A stretch of 64,000 nt of DNA. Origin: Centropus unirufus (Eukaryota > Chordata > Aves > Cuculiformes > Centropidae). Positions 1 to 12,900 of this stretch are shown in pieces. Each line of letters opens with the position of its first letter. Within the stretch, counting starts at the first letter, position 1. The DNA lies in assembly GCA_013397695.1 (NCBI GenBank), contig VYZI01000058.1:1292605-1356604 (forward strand), in the 5' to 3' direction. Below the pieces are notes generated by a model. The model saw nothing but the letters and a program-made list of their open reading frames with translations. It did not search any database and was not told the origin of the DNA. A program made the position numbers and the translations under genes.

Positions 1-660
1 TTCCTTAATTGGCTCGATCTTGATGTGCACTTGTTTTGTTTAGCCTGTTTTAACATTGCGGACCAGATAGGCAGAAAAAGGAGCGTTTGACTTGGTATGT
101 CTCTGATTTTTTTTTTTTCCCCTCTCCCCCGCCCTTCTGAGGTTAATTTGCATTTGAGGTCTAATTCATATTTCAAAATCGTGGCATTTGAGGACTGTAG
201 AGGAGCAGGGTATTCATTTCTGTTTCTGAGAAGGAGACTCTCCTGTTGTTCGCGCTTCTCCGTATAATTTCATTGTGTTCACAAGTACAGGAATTTGCAT
301 CAGTTATCCTGCAAATTATTTTTTAAAGAGTTGGATACCATTTGAAGAAAAATAATATTTTATTTTTTTAATGCAAAGAGAGCAAGTACGAGGCATTAAA
401 AATGAGTATGCATTATTAAGAGTGTTGCAAACTTAAAGTTTCAGGCACAGACTATACATCCCTATAAATGTATGAATCTGCATTCCTCACAGTTGGATTT
501 TTAGCTCCTTAACATATGATTTTGATGACAGCTAGGGAAAGTCGACTGTATAAATACAAATGAGGTATATTTATAGCTCCTTACACCTATTTACAGGTGA
601 TTTTACTGCTGTTTGCTACTCTTGCTCCAGCGCTTTGTAATTATCCCCCTCCTGAAAGGT
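1..660. promoter_or_regulatory. Candidate enhancer-like non-coding region
   Basis: No reading frame or repeat family is recognisable here apart from a short T tract. The sequence carries two exact copies of the POU-factor octamer ATTTGCAT (146-153 and 293-300) and a TAATTA homeodomain core (638-643) followed by TCC. It also has several A/T-rich blocks such as TATAAATAC around 550. Closely spaced octamer and homeodomain sites in repeat-free sequence are typical of developmental enhancers in amniote gene deserts. That reading is inference: single motifs of this length occur often by chance in AT-rich DNA, and conservation cannot be judged from one sequence. Confidence 0.25.
107..137 (+). repeat. 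Poly-T / polypyrimidine tract
   Basis: T12 at 107-118 runs directly into a C/T-rich stretch ending near 137, broken only by one G. Low-complexity DNA, prone to length variation. No AG follows at a distance that would make it an obvious splice acceptor. Confidence 0.7.
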
Positions 661-1040
661 ATTTCATAGGATTAGATGCTGCTTTACTCATTAAAGATTT
701 TCAGCCTGCCCTGGTATAACTTCCACCCGCATGTCTGGAAATAGTTATGTGGCCATGTGGACTTTATGGAAAGATTAGAAAAGATAGATATAAATATGAA
801 TATGAAAATATTCTGTTTTTTTATCCATGGTTCTTTCAGCTCTTTGGATGTGATGAAGAATCCATCAATATTTAGGCCTTTATAGGTCCTTTAAGGACTT
901 CCTTCACATATTTTATTCATATATATAAAATTAAATTTATTTATGTATATAATGATTACATGAATGGCATATGTTGCATAATATGCATATGAGGCATTTC
1001 AAGTATTTCTACACACACAAATTTATTTTTCACAAACCTA

Positions 1041-1072
1041 TATGTGTGCGTACGTGTGTGTTTATACACATA
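1041..1072. repeat. Imperfect TG/CA low-complexity element
   Basis: A run of alternating T and G broken by GCGTACG, followed by TTTATACACATA. The 3' part (TGTGTG...CACATA) is partly self-complementary and could form a short hairpin. A degenerate microsatellite is the simplest explanation. Confidence 0.55.
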
Positions 1073-2389
1073 AAATACATGCTGGAAGAGAAATCTACCC
1101 AAAATAAAAAATGTTCATAAAGGAAAAGCTGTTAAGGTAGATCACTGGGAGTATGCATCTGGTGCCTTGCAAAAGTCATTTAAGTTACAGACTTTACTGT
1201 AAATGTCTGCATACACCCCCATCTCAGCACAAAAATATTTGTGCATATATTTGTCCTTCTGGAACTAACTAAAAAGGGCTATGAATTATGCCTAAAATGA
1301 TGCCACTGAGATAAAAAACTTATAAAATAGTAATGGAAAAATGGAATTTTATATAATGCCAACGACTTTAGCATGATTCTTGGCATAAGCAATTTAGTGC
1401 AATTTCATTTGTCTGAACCAGAGTGATATTACAAAGTGAATTAATAGAACATTAGTACAGAAAAAAAGAAACACCTCTTCCTTTGAAATATGAAGTGCCA
1501 CTAACTTGAGATGAAACCTGAAAGTCAGTGAATAATATATGGGAAATATTAATATTTTAAATGTATCATATTTAAAATTGCTGTGAACTTAAACAAGGTT
1601 TCATAGCAAGTAAAAACAAGTAATTCATTTTAGGTTCCCATTTTATATGCAACGTTTTACAAATGAAGCAAGCCACTAAAAAAGTGAAGTCAGGTACGTA
1701 AGTATATTTTCTCATTTTACACATGAAATACGGTCATTATGAAATATGAATTTAATTTGGGAAATGATAAAAAAGAACACTTGTTTTATTTTTCTACTGC
1801 GCTGCAAGGAAAACATTTTAAAGTAGCTGATTAATGAGATGAAATGGACTGATATGGTCCATAATACCTGCATGGTATTTTGTACCTTGTGAAACTGCAC
1901 CGCAACGGGACCTTTATAAAAAGTATGAAGTCAAGTAATGCAATCATATTTTAAATTTAGAACGGGAGTTGATATGATTCAGCTTGATGTTGTAAAAAGT
2001 GAGCCCTCTGGCACTTGGCATTACATTATTTAAGAATTATTCCTGCAAGGAAAGTTAATAGAAAGAGTGTAGCAGAATTGAATCCCAGAACTTGAGCTTG
2101 TGGGCAAGTTGCGGTGCCACTGCCGGCCTTGATGCTTATTTTAGCACGGAGAAAACATAGCCCTTAGTCCTCTAGTTAGTACAAGGTCTATCGAGTCCAG
2201 TGTTTCACTGTCCTGCTCCAATGAACACGTACAGGCCAGCCTCTGGAAGCCAAACCTTTTGCTCCTCAAGACGAGCCTGATACTGCTTATCCTGTTTGTT
2301 GAAGTCACCTGGAGTTCTGTCAGGTTGGAATGAGAATGATCGAGTTCTCACTCTACTCCCTGATGTGTATCTATTGGATCTTAATATTG

Positions 2390-2428
2390 TTAAGGACCTT
2401 AATAATATTAGGGACCTTAATATTAAGG
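2390..2428. repeat. Duplicated 15-mer ending in a perfect palindrome
   Basis: Two near-identical 15-base units, TTAAGGACCTTAATA (2390-2404) and TTAGGGACCTTAATA (2408-2422), repeat with an 18-base period and one mismatch. The second copy continues into the perfect 14-base palindrome CCTTAATATTAAGG (2415-2428). The first copy is itself palindromic except for its central base. The origin may be slippage and mutual templating between inverted units. Function unknown. Confidence 0.7.
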
Positions 2429-5362
2429 ATCATTTTTATGTATATTTGATGTAGGTGGATTTAGGTCTGAGGACCACATTGAATACTTACTCCTAAGCCA
2501 TCTAAGGCTTAGATCCTACCCACTTTGGCTCTGGTGAAGCAGGACAGCAATAATTGAGTAGCTACATATGATAAATTGGATACACTTGACTGGGCACTTT
2601 GAACAGTTGATCAAATAAGTGTGTCTTTGCACTGATGGAAAGTGCTGGATAAGTGTGAGTTGGGTGAAAAGGGCAGCTGCGTGTTTTGGTGAAGACTCAG
2701 GCTCTCATGAAGACTGTAAGCACTTATAGACTGTCTTGTTGAAGGTCAGCAAAAGTCTGGTTAGTCCAAAACCTGGTTCCCACCAGGATCTAGTTGCAGG
2801 TGCCCCAGCAGAAGGCAGGTTCTTGCTGGTGGGGTGGGGACATGCTTGTCACCTGCCACACAAGGGGTCTTTTTCTGGCCACTTTTGCCCAAAGCCCCGG
2901 GAAATTTGCTATCCTTCCCACAATTATCTCCCATTAATTCCAGTAGCTTTTGTTTTCATTGCAAATGCCCAGTGCCCTTCCGAAACTCACTACAGGTACT
3001 TTAAATTCAGAATAATGTATGACAGAAAAAAAAGCTTTCAGTTTTTATATGGTTTTACCATTTTATCACAATTAATTTAAATAAACATTTCTCTGCTGTG
3101 AAATAACCTTTGTTTCCACATTTATACCCATACACACAATGCTAACTTGTGGTAGAAACAACATTTTCAAACTCTGTGTCATGCTTATAGGGTAATTATT
3201 AATCTTGTCAGAACAAAAAGCATACTAAACATACTCCATAAAAAGGTTTGTGCCTTAACATTTGTGGAAGTTTTTTTTAAAGTAATCAGAAATGTCATAA
3301 CAGAGGGAAAAACTATGATATAATGCACAGAGTAAAAGTATATGACTCCTACAGGACTATTTAGAAATATACAAAGATTCTTTTTCCTCTTTTGGTTAGT
3401 AGGCTATTTGCTGAAAATGTATGTTTTTATTTTTATTCCTGCTTTTGTGTTGCAGTTCTATGAAGACAATGTGAAACAACAAATTCCTATTTTTACTAAC
3501 AATAGACAATATAAAAATAAGGAAGAGCAATGTTCATGATACATGTCTGGAAGGATAAATACACAATAATCACCCAATCTGATAGCAGAAACAATAACTT
3601 TTTGACAATTAAACCAATGCAAATACAAACAGAATAATGTTGTTCTATGAAGAAATGTGGCAAATAAAATGGTGCAACAAAAAAACATTTTTTAAACTCT
3701 CGTGTTTAGTTCTTTATCAATTGAATGTCCATTTCTAATGTTTTGTGACTGCTGAGATATGGTTAGTGAACAAGTTAGTCAAAACTTTTCTATCTTAATT
3801 TTTATAACCCGTGTCTGCAAATCCAAACCCATTAGTTATAGCCACCTCACTTAATGTTAGGAAGGTGGTTTTGCGGTTTGTAGCTTGGGTTTTGCTTGAG
3901 ATTGGGTTTTGCATACTCTCCCTTGTGCGCTGAAATTGCTGGGATGTGTGAGCAGTATTTGTAGGGTCATCAACTTATTTTGTGCACAAGGGCCAGCTTT
4001 TTCTTACTAGGGTTTCATAGAGAAAAGAAGTAGCGGAGAAAAGAGGGGCTGGGAATTTACCCCTTCATCTGGCTTTAGCGAGAACGATAAAAACTCAGTA
4101 TTTTAAAAAAATAAGTGGCTACTTTTCTTTAGAAATTCAAGTCCAGACATAAAAATTTAACTTCTGTCATTTCTGACTAAAAAAATGGTAAAATGTTGTT
4201 GCTGGAAATTTCGCTTTTTATGTGTGTATAGGTTTAACATCAGTTGTATGGACCTAAAGCACAAACCTTCCTTTCCCAGTTTTCTCTTTCCTTTGCCTTT
4301 TTCTTCAGAGAGGAAGAGAAATGATTAAACCACTACCACCATGAAAAAAATCAGACATCAATAATCAAAATTATTGTTCATTACTCAATTAAGAAAATAA
4401 GAAGTCTGGAATCTGAACAGGGTCAATTACAATTTGAAATGCTGATGTTTTGACTTTCTGAAATTAGGATCTTAGTACTGAACTCTTCCTGTTATTTCTC
4501 ACTTCTGTTAGGAAAGCGTGAGATGCAAATTTTAAAGACATGTTAAAGGGATAGCTTTCTGTACCGTGACACACTGAAACCTAAGGAAAATATAGCAAAT
4601 GTTTTGAGAGGCAGTCAATGGCTGGGGAGAAAAGAATATGCTGTAGATGTCTTTGCACCGGTGAGCCCCAGAGCGGGTCACCTGCATCTGAGGTTATGGG
4701 CTTCTCTTCAGATGAGGAGAAGCAGGACAATGGAAACCTGTTACCGGTTATTGGTCAAAGTCCCCTCAGTGCAGCACCGTCAATTTGTGGGATCAATTTT
4801 GCCCAGATAGTGTTGAGTCAAAGTGGGAAAGGTGCTCAATTGAATAGTCTGCTCACTCCTAGTACCCATACTCAGGGGCCAATTTCTTTGTATGCAAGAC
4901 ATGAGTGAAGCCATGACCCTCCTCTCAGCAAAGCCAGGGGCAAGCCATGCCCATGGTCTCTGGCAGGAGCTGGGGTCCCTTGGGTGGGAGTGGTGCCTCT
5001 CTTTGTTGTGACGAACCCGTAAGGATGGGGCTTTCCTCTGCATTCCAGTCCCAACTTTGCTCTTTGTTGCATCTCTAACTGTGCTGCTACATTTTAATTT
5101 TATGTCCTAGCTTCATCTAGAAGTAACCGCGCTGTGCTCAGCACTGGCAGTCTGGGTAGGTTTGAAATTCCTGGGAACCCTCAAAACTGGCATTTTGCAA
5201 ACGCAACAAGCAAAGCCCACTGGAATATTAATGGGTGAAATACATTTTAAAGGGGCACTATAACGGCAGTTTTGTCTGTTAAAATATATCAACTAGGGGT
5301 AGTTTTAGGGAGTTGCAGCAAGCCACAAGTGTTCTTTACAATTTAAAGATTCTGCATTTTAA

Positions 5363-5389
5363 TTTTTTTTTCTTTTTTTTTTTTTTTTT
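5363..5389 (+). repeat. Poly-T tract (27 bases, one C)
   Basis: T8, C at 5372, then T17. On the minus strand this is a poly-A run, so it could be the tail of a retroposed copy whose body would lie at higher coordinates (from 5390). I could not identify such a body in 5390-5640, and no target-site duplication stands out. A simple low-complexity tract remains the default call. Confidence 0.75.
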
Positions 5390-8300
5390 CTGCCACTATG
5401 AAAGATCCTTGGAGACAATGGGGGCTGTGACACTGAGGAACAGGTTATCCTGACTGCCCAAGGAGTGCCGTAAAAACCACAGAACGGACACAACTGAAGA
5501 AAATATGCCTCTCCCCCCCACTCCACCCTATTCCCTGTTTCTGTAATTTGTGGCATTTATAGTACTTATGTTACATCAGCAGTGTGTAAAGAGGAAAAAA
5601 AAAGCAGACGGAAATGTGGTCCCTAAACTGACAGAGCCTCTTTAAATTTGCTTGAAGAACCATCTCAGAGAGAAAAAAAGACATACTACAGTGTTCTAGA
5701 TTTTATTTGTTTAAATGCAAATTTGTGGAGCTGGCCACGCACCAAAAATTGGAGAGTTTGGTACTGCAGTTGCTTTAGTGTATTTTTCAGTATTGTAATG
5801 GGCTACAGAGAGACAAAGGAGAATATGAATATATGGCAGTTGATATTTAGATTTGGGTGACGTTTTTGCTCGTTCTAACTGTCATTTTTAAAAATCCATT
5901 TTCCTTCTATCATGCTATTGAATTGCAGCAGACAGTGATATAGAAAAGCTGGAATTATTTAATAACCAAAATTAGGAGTGATTTTTTGTACTATATTTCT
6001 CATTATGAACCTCTCGACTGATGATGGATGCTGAGGTCCAGGCTAAACTCACCATAGGGGAGAGTGGGCTGTCAAGGAGTGAAATAGTAGACAGATCTTT
6101 TCCTCACCCCACAAAACCGGTTTCTTTATAAAGCAGTAGAAAGCAAAGCCTATTATAGAGCATTGAAAAGCAAGCTCAAGCCCGACACTACTATCACACC
6201 TTTCACAGTATTTTTTTTCAGGAGTCTGCCTCAGATTTTAGTCCAAAGATGCTGGTTTTGGGAACTGTGTGTCCGGCTCTGACGTTTCCCTGCTAAGGAA
6301 GAGGTATGCCCTTTGTCCCTCACCTACATATGGCTTGGATGCTTTTACTTTTCTGAGACAAGCACTTCCCAGTGGGCTGCATTCAGAAGTCCTTTTCATA
6401 GCATTAGTACAGAACCAAGCTACAAAAGAATATTAATCTAATACATTCCAAAATTCAAATATGTGTGATTAATAAGCATTATTATCTATAAATAAGGCTC
6501 TAATGATACTTTGGCAGTGTTGTAAACACAAGAATCAGAAGCAATTATTGTCATTATTGTTCTGCAAGTACTTTCCATGAATACCAAATGGATATTACTG
6601 TCCAGCTCTTTGGCACATAGAAATCCTGTAAAGAAACAGTTGTCAGGCAGTAAGGTCTGGCCGGCTGCTGCTAACTACATTTGTCTAAAATGCAGCGTAC
6701 CTAAAGACAAAGCCCACAAGTTATTGAAAGCAAGATGACTGTTGATTTAAAAATTCTTCTTTGTCTTTTGCAACCCCCAAAATAATGTTAAATAAAGCCT
6801 ATGAGAAAGTTTTCACATCCTGTGAGATGAACTGTTTGTGTGATGGCTGTGATTAAAAATGGAAATAGATTCTCTGCCAAAAAAGCTACCCTTCTTTGTG
6901 TGAAACCCACAAAGGTGAGAACGTCCTAGATGAAAGGTGGTGTGAAAATAATGACAAAGAGCCCCCTCTCCCCACCTGTTAGAAGGTAACCCATGGCTAC
7001 TTTTCAAGTATGTGGGATGAAAGGGACATTTATCCCTTCACCTTGACCTCTCCCCAGTTTGTACAGGTCCCATAGACTTAAGTCATGCTGGTGGCTGGGT
7101 CCCACTTGGTGCGACACCCCCAATCGCCTTCTTTTGGCACTCTCACCTCCCTCACCAAACCTCACCACTTTAGATGGCGCCAGCCAACAGCAGCATTTTG
7201 TGGTGGGTGTCATGTTGTTCTTCAGATGCCAGGGTGCCATCATGAGCAGGAACAGTGTGGGTCTGACTCTCCAAATCTGCAGAAAGAAAAAGAAAAAAAT
7301 CCCACCAAACCCCAAACAGTAAGCTTTACTTTCCAAATGTGTTCAATTCTTCTTTCCTCTCCTTGATATTTGGGGCGTGCAGCACCCTATACCATGTGGT
7401 TTAACATTTTGTTCTCTATTTGTAGGTCAACATTTCCATGATTAAACTTCATCCTTTATTCAGCCTGTTCTGGCTAGGCTTCGCAGCACATGTGATATAA
7501 GCTGTTTTCACAGCTAGTAGGCCAAATCTTACTCTGGATAAGGGAGCCAAACATATGTGACTGAGTCAGACACTTAAATCAGCTCCCTGGTAAATGGGAG
7601 ATAACTCCAGGTGCAGTGTTGAACACTGAGAACCAAAAAAGTGGTAAGGGTGGCCAGCGTTACTCTGTGTGGGGAAGAAGACATCCTATGCACATAGACA
7701 CTGAAATCATAGCCCTGCCCAAATTTTGCTCTCCCACGTTTGCCTGAGAATATGGAGTCTTTTTACTGGAGTAATTTGGAATCTTTCCGTTGACTTTAGT
7801 GGGCTCAGGACCAGGTCAACCTGGGGCAGGCTCAGGTGTAGCTGAGCATGTGACGCAATTGTGCAGGAGGGGATGAGTTGGGAAGAAGTGAGGTTCTTGG
7901 AGAGCCCACCTTGCACTTGCAACATGCACCATGGTTGCTGGGGGGCACATAGACCGCCCTGCCTACACTACAGTGTTTCTTTCAGTTGCCCTCTCTTCAT
8001 GCCCTTTGCTTTCTCAGCTTATTTACTGACCAAATATGGTAACTCTTGTTTTTCCTGGTGGCATGTATCATTTGCTCTAAAGTGTGGTTGGACTGGGCAA
8101 CCTCTCCCCATAAATCACGGTAACAATTCCTGGAAGTGCTGCCCCCCCGGAGTAAGCATTACCCTCAACCCAGTAATCCTCAGTGCAGAGGTCTCTCTCA
8201 AGGCTGTGCAGCCAGCAGCCCTCCTTCTTCTCTCCTTCTTTACCATTACCCAGCAGCTCCAGTAAGTACAGGGAAGCCTATGGGTCTAGTTAAGTGCAAC

Positions 8301-9866
8301 CAGAAGAGACAGATGAGCAGGTGGGTGTCATACATTGTCCAGAGATGCCATATCATTGTGTACATTTGCTTTGATTTTTTTCCTAAATGAAAAAAAGCTA
8401 TAGAGGAAAAAGAATCTGCCCCAAACTGAAACCGTTTGCTAGATCTTCATTGGGTAGGCTCAAATAATAAATACTGTGGCTGTGTGAGCACTGCATTACC
8501 TACTGTTTAGAAAGTCTTGTCCTGATAACACACACAGTGGCAGACAGAATGAAGTGGATACACTACAATGAGGCTTTGAGGACCTGCCTCATGGTTGAGC
8601 AAATCCTGGGGTGTGCATGCAGGCATCTGATCGACTTCCCTGCCACTGCATTGGGAAGAAAATCCTGCTGACTACAAGAAGAAAGTTGCTGAGCACTTAA
8701 TAGAGGACAGGTGTCTTCAGTTCTTGCCATGCAGTTAGGGGATGCTGTCCTGAAGTGAGACACAGAAGTACGTGATCTGATCTGGTGTGCCTGGGGACAT
8801 GAAATGGCGCAAGGCAGAGAGGGGGTAAATTTCATACTCCTGGAAAGCAACAGGGAGAGTATCACGATTCTGGGCTCACTGGCATGAAAGTTGATCAAGA
8901 ATATGCTGGAATAAATCCATATGTGCTTCAAAAGGCCCATCAGTGTCAAATTAGTGGAAATGAGAGGGGAATTCAGGCTAGCAAGATACGCTGATAGGGT
9001 CAAGTAGCCTCCCTGTCCCTGGATCTGCCTTTTGGAAACACAAACTGCACTTTGGTTTCACTTTTAAAAGTGTGAGCCAAATCGTGATGCTTACAGAAAG
9101 CAAGAGGAGCTGAAAAAGGTGGGAAAGTCCTGTGATCAGAGTGTGAAAGAATTACACCATGTTACGGTGATGTGTAGATGAGCAAAAGGAAATTTCAGCT
9201 TTTTGTCTGCAGTTTTTGAGATGAAGTGAAGTCAACCTTTTCTTGTGCTTGAAGAACGGTCTCCCCTGTCTGCAGGGTAAAAGATTTCAGGACCACACAG
9301 GAATGAATTAAAACTGTGGTACCAGATGTAATTTCAAGTTAATGACGAGACAGTGTATTACATTTTATCTTTTCTGGTGTTTCTGATTGTCTTTTTTGGG
9401 GCTGATATTACTGTAAGTTAATACATTTGTATTTTGTTTCATTTTCCCCTTGTGACCTATTTCATTTAATTAGAAGGAAATGTGTAATAGGAAATGAGTA
9501 GCATCACACTGGGCTCTGTCCAAAGCCTGTGAAATCATAAGGAATCTTTCCCGGGCTTTTCACAAGCATTGGATCCAGCCCAGCAGAAAAGAGGGGCTAT
9601 TTCCACCTTATCTGGAAGAATGTGTGCTGTCAGAGTAAAAGTATTGCAGTTCTTGTTTTAAGATCTGACCCAGATACTTGGGAAAGATTTTGCTTCCGCA
9701 TATGCCTCTCTCTGCAAAATGTTTCACATCTGCGGCAGCAGGTTAAAGGGTAAAGTTTCCTGAAACCCTAACTCCAAATATACATATAAAAAGATGATAC
9801 AAATTAAGAAAAAAGATAAAAGGTATTGATGGAAGTACAGGAGATGCTCTTTAACATGCATATTAT
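5390..9866. other. Non-coding stretch, no gene seen
   Basis: Several frames of 60-146 codons occur on both strands (the longest on the minus strand at 8563-9003), often overlapping each other. None has a composition or motif pattern I recognise as protein. A 3' splice-like site at 6220-6221 and a 5' splice-like site after 6303 bracket a segment that has stops in all three frames. No repeat family could be named. Confidence 0.55.
7614..7628. repeat. Short perfect inverted repeat
   Basis: CAGTGTT, one spacer base (G at 7621), then AACACTG. Seven-base perfect arms resemble a degenerate inverted nuclear-receptor-type half-site arrangement, but the one-base spacing does not fit the usual three-base spacing of steroid-receptor elements. 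Probably chance. Confidence 0.5.
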
Positions 9867-9991
9867 TGACTCAATAGATTGTTACGGCTTCAGAGCTATT
9901 AGGGTCTGCTGTGTCAATGTGTACTTAGGGACTGTTTAATATGCAGATGGTTGACATGACAGACCGAAGCCATTACAGTCTATCATGTCAG
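9867..9991. repeat. Imperfect long inverted repeat (hairpin or MITE-like relic)
   Basis: The left arm (9867-9917) and right arm (9951-9991) are inverted copies. The left block TGAC...ATAGA.TGT.A.GGCTTC pairs with the right block at 9966-9990 (about 19 of 25 positions). The left block GGTCTG...TGTCAA (9903-9917) pairs with 9951-9965 (about 12 of 15). An 11-base segment in the left arm (9892-9902) has no counterpart. The loop is about 33 bases. Within the right arm, 9952-9964 and 9978-9990 form a second stem with 12 of 13 matches around a 13-base loop. Several mismatches become G-U pairs in RNA. The region could be a decayed small inverted-repeat transposon, a cruciform-type element or a transcribed hairpin. 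I recognise no miRNA seed or transposon family. Confidence 0.6.
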
Positions 9992-12900
9992 GGGGATACA
10001 CGAATCCGTACTTTGCCAACACTGTAAAAAGTCCCTTTAAAATAAAGTTGCTGTGCATGCTTAGCTGCCCAGAGACTACAGAGTCTGGATTTATCAGTAG
10101 CCAAATTTATTTCCAAATTAAGCCATTTTCCATGTGGAATGTGCAGTCAGTAGGACAGTATAATCTCAGTTACACAGCTCCTATCAAATCTTGTAAAATT
10201 AGCTACTGCACTTCTGCATGTATAGAGGAGATCAGAATCTATCTGTCGGCATGTGTCTGTTTGAAGAATATAGTTTTGTCTTTTTGAGAGGTAAGGGAGA
10301 ATGTTGTTTCTTTTTTTGATTCAAATAATCTTCAGTAGCAATTAAATAGCTTATGCTACCTAAGAGATCAGTTATTACAAGATAAGCAGCATGACAGTTT
10401 GAAAAAACTGAATAAGTCTTTGATTATTTACTAAGTTTTGATATCTGCTATTTGCCTCAAAATGCTAAAAAGTGAAGTATAAGATACAAACATGAAAGGC
10501 TCATTTGATCTTCATAAGGAAAGGAATCAGTAGTTTTGCTTTTCTTTCCCTCAACAACTTATTTTTTATTAAAATAGCAAAGCCAAGTGTTGTGTTTAAT
10601 AAGATATATTTTTTCATTTGAATATCAAATGGAAAAATACAATTAAAATATTCCTGCTTTTGCATTAGTTGTAGGCTATATTTCAACAATGCATATATCT
10701 AAGAAGCTCAGCATACACATTTGGTATCTATTAGATTCTTCTAACAGATGCCCAGACCTCTTCCCCTGATTTTTAATGTTCTTTCTTATGGCAGTGTTCC
10801 AGGGACATTTTAATTTGCAAGCCTGTGAACTTGGAAATAATACTTGTAGTGGGGCATTACATCTAGTCCATTCCCTCTAACTTTATTGTCACCTAGCTCT
10901 GATTTTAGCTGATTTGCTGGACTGAGGGGCACCGTGGAACTCGTAGTAAAATGCCCAGAGGAAAAAAACCACTCTGCCTTGAGAATAATATATTAACCAC
11001 CCAACATGATAAAGGCATTTCCTCTTATCTGTGGGACAGCAAGGGGGCAAATCTTGAAAAGGAGACATGCATTTTCAGGAAAATGTCGTGGTTGATATGC
11101 TGATGGCTCTTTTTGCCACCTGGTGCCAATAGGGAGGCTACCACAGTAGTTGGGATATGGCAGCAATGGGTAGGAAAGTGCCAGGAGGTAGAAAGTGCGA
11201 AGCAGACATTTCCCATAACCTGTCACACATGTGGTCCTGGGACTTCTGTGAGATTTCTTCGGCTGTACAGGAAGGCCAGGAAGGGCTTGGGGGAAAAAGG
11301 GGTCCAGGAAAGCCCGAGAGGTGGCTGCTTTGCTTCTTACAGCTGAATGAATTCCCCCTGTGCTCCATGAGACATCCCTCACGGGAGAAGCCTTTTCCCC
11401 ATGCCGAATTACCTCTGCAACAAACACGAACCAAGCAGCAAGAGCCCAAGCTGTGGGAAAACGTATCATCACCTCAAACAGCATCCGTGCTGGTGGGAAA
11501 GGTCTGCTTTCCTTCCTCCCCGGCCCTGGGAAGGTGGGTGCATCCCTGTGGTTACTTCTTGGCAGTGGGTGGTGACCACGGCCATGGGAGCATCAGGTCC
11601 TGCCCTCCTTCCCACTCCACCTCTGGTCACCCAGGGAGGCCAGCAGAGCTTTAGCCCGCTTGCCAAGTCCCTGCCCTTCTTCCCCACAGCAGCTCTGATA
11701 GTGCCATGACCCTCTCTGTGTACCCCTGTGCAGGGAAACACCAGCTGAAAGCAGCACATACGAGGCTGTGATCTGCAGTGTTGCGTTACCTGGTGCTAAT
11801 CGATAAAGTGAAAATGTAGCTTTTTGACAGCACTTGTAATTTTGACTATTGCGATGGTGTGCCATTTCTTTGAATGCAGTAACACTTCTGTGCCCCATTA
11901 AAGCATGGCTGGCGTCACTTTCAACTATTCACAAATGCTGAGATGTTGAAAAATGTAACATTTACAAAAGATACATCTGGTGTATATTTACAAGGCTCAG
12001 GAATAATTTAAATAGTGCCTGTGCCATCACCATATTAGGAGAAAAGTTAGTCCCAGCCTCATATGTGAAATCAGTAGTCAAATGTGAGCTGGTTGAAATT
12101 CCACTGATGTGATATGGGTTTTTTTGGGGTGTTAAACATGAGCATACCATGCTGATTGCAATACCCAAATGTGGTAAGTATAGACCAGCATAACACGTGA
12201 GGTTTCAAACTGTGTGGTTCGAAGAGGATTATGGGGTTTGAGGGACAAATGCTTTATTTATTTATTAAAGAAGAATCTTTGACTTTTCATTGTGAGGGGT
12301 CGCTGTCTTTTTTCCCGTTCTTCAATGAGAATTTTAAGACCTACCTAGGAATCAAGGGAAAAGATGTTGAATATCTTCCTTCATATCAGATAACATGTTG
12401 AGGACAAAAAAGTATTTGTCTCCTCCTGCCAGTGCAATATCACTTAAGCTACACTTGAAAACTATTTTTTAATTAATGCGATGGGTCATGTTTTCACCAC
12501 ACCAAGGCAGGAAATTCGAGGTAAACCAGATACTCCCTTTCTCAGTCACACAAACATGAATTAAGCATGTAGCATCAGACTTAATTTCAATTTCTAGGTC
12601 TGTAATTGAACCTAGCTCAATGTAAACTTTTTTTTTCTGCACCGTCACATTGATATCTCAATGTTAGTGACATTATTTAAAGCAACAAATCAACCTATAG
12701 GACTATGTTCAGCTATACTTTCTTTATGTCATTTGACAGTAAATGGAATAAAAAAAATGTTACTTTTCTCTAGGGGCAGATTTGCTGAAGGGTTTTCATC
12801 CTTTGTCAAGAGATTTAATCTTGGAACGTTACAAAAAATGCACAGTTTGTATAAGTGCAGATTTCTGTATGCACAGTGCCTGATTGCTAGTTTGGATGAA

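Larger units (their letters stand above)
661..5362. other. Non-coding stretch, no gene seen
   Basis: This interval holds only short open frames (the longest is about 114 codons at 2736-3080, and its predicted product matches no family I know). I see no tRNA or other RNA gene and no recognisable transposon. The contents worth noting are the imperfect TG/CA element near 1050 and the duplicated palindrome near 2400, listed separately. Composition is AT-rich with scattered A and T runs. It reads as intergenic or intronic DNA. Confidence 0.6.

Noticed and set aside
5390..5640. Possible retroposed body behind the poly-T tract
   Set aside because: No recognisable element or gene sequence and no target-site duplication around the tract.
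6222..6303. Segment with a fine acceptor (TTTTTTTTCAG) and a GAG-GTATGC donor
   Set aside because: All three frames contain stops, so it is not an internal coding exon. A non-coding exon is possible but has no other support.
11030..11760. Several overlapping open frames above 100 codons on both strands
   Set aside because: Simultaneous openness in plus and minus frames matches a local rise in GC, the peptides resemble no family, and no paired splice sites or promoter features frame any of them.
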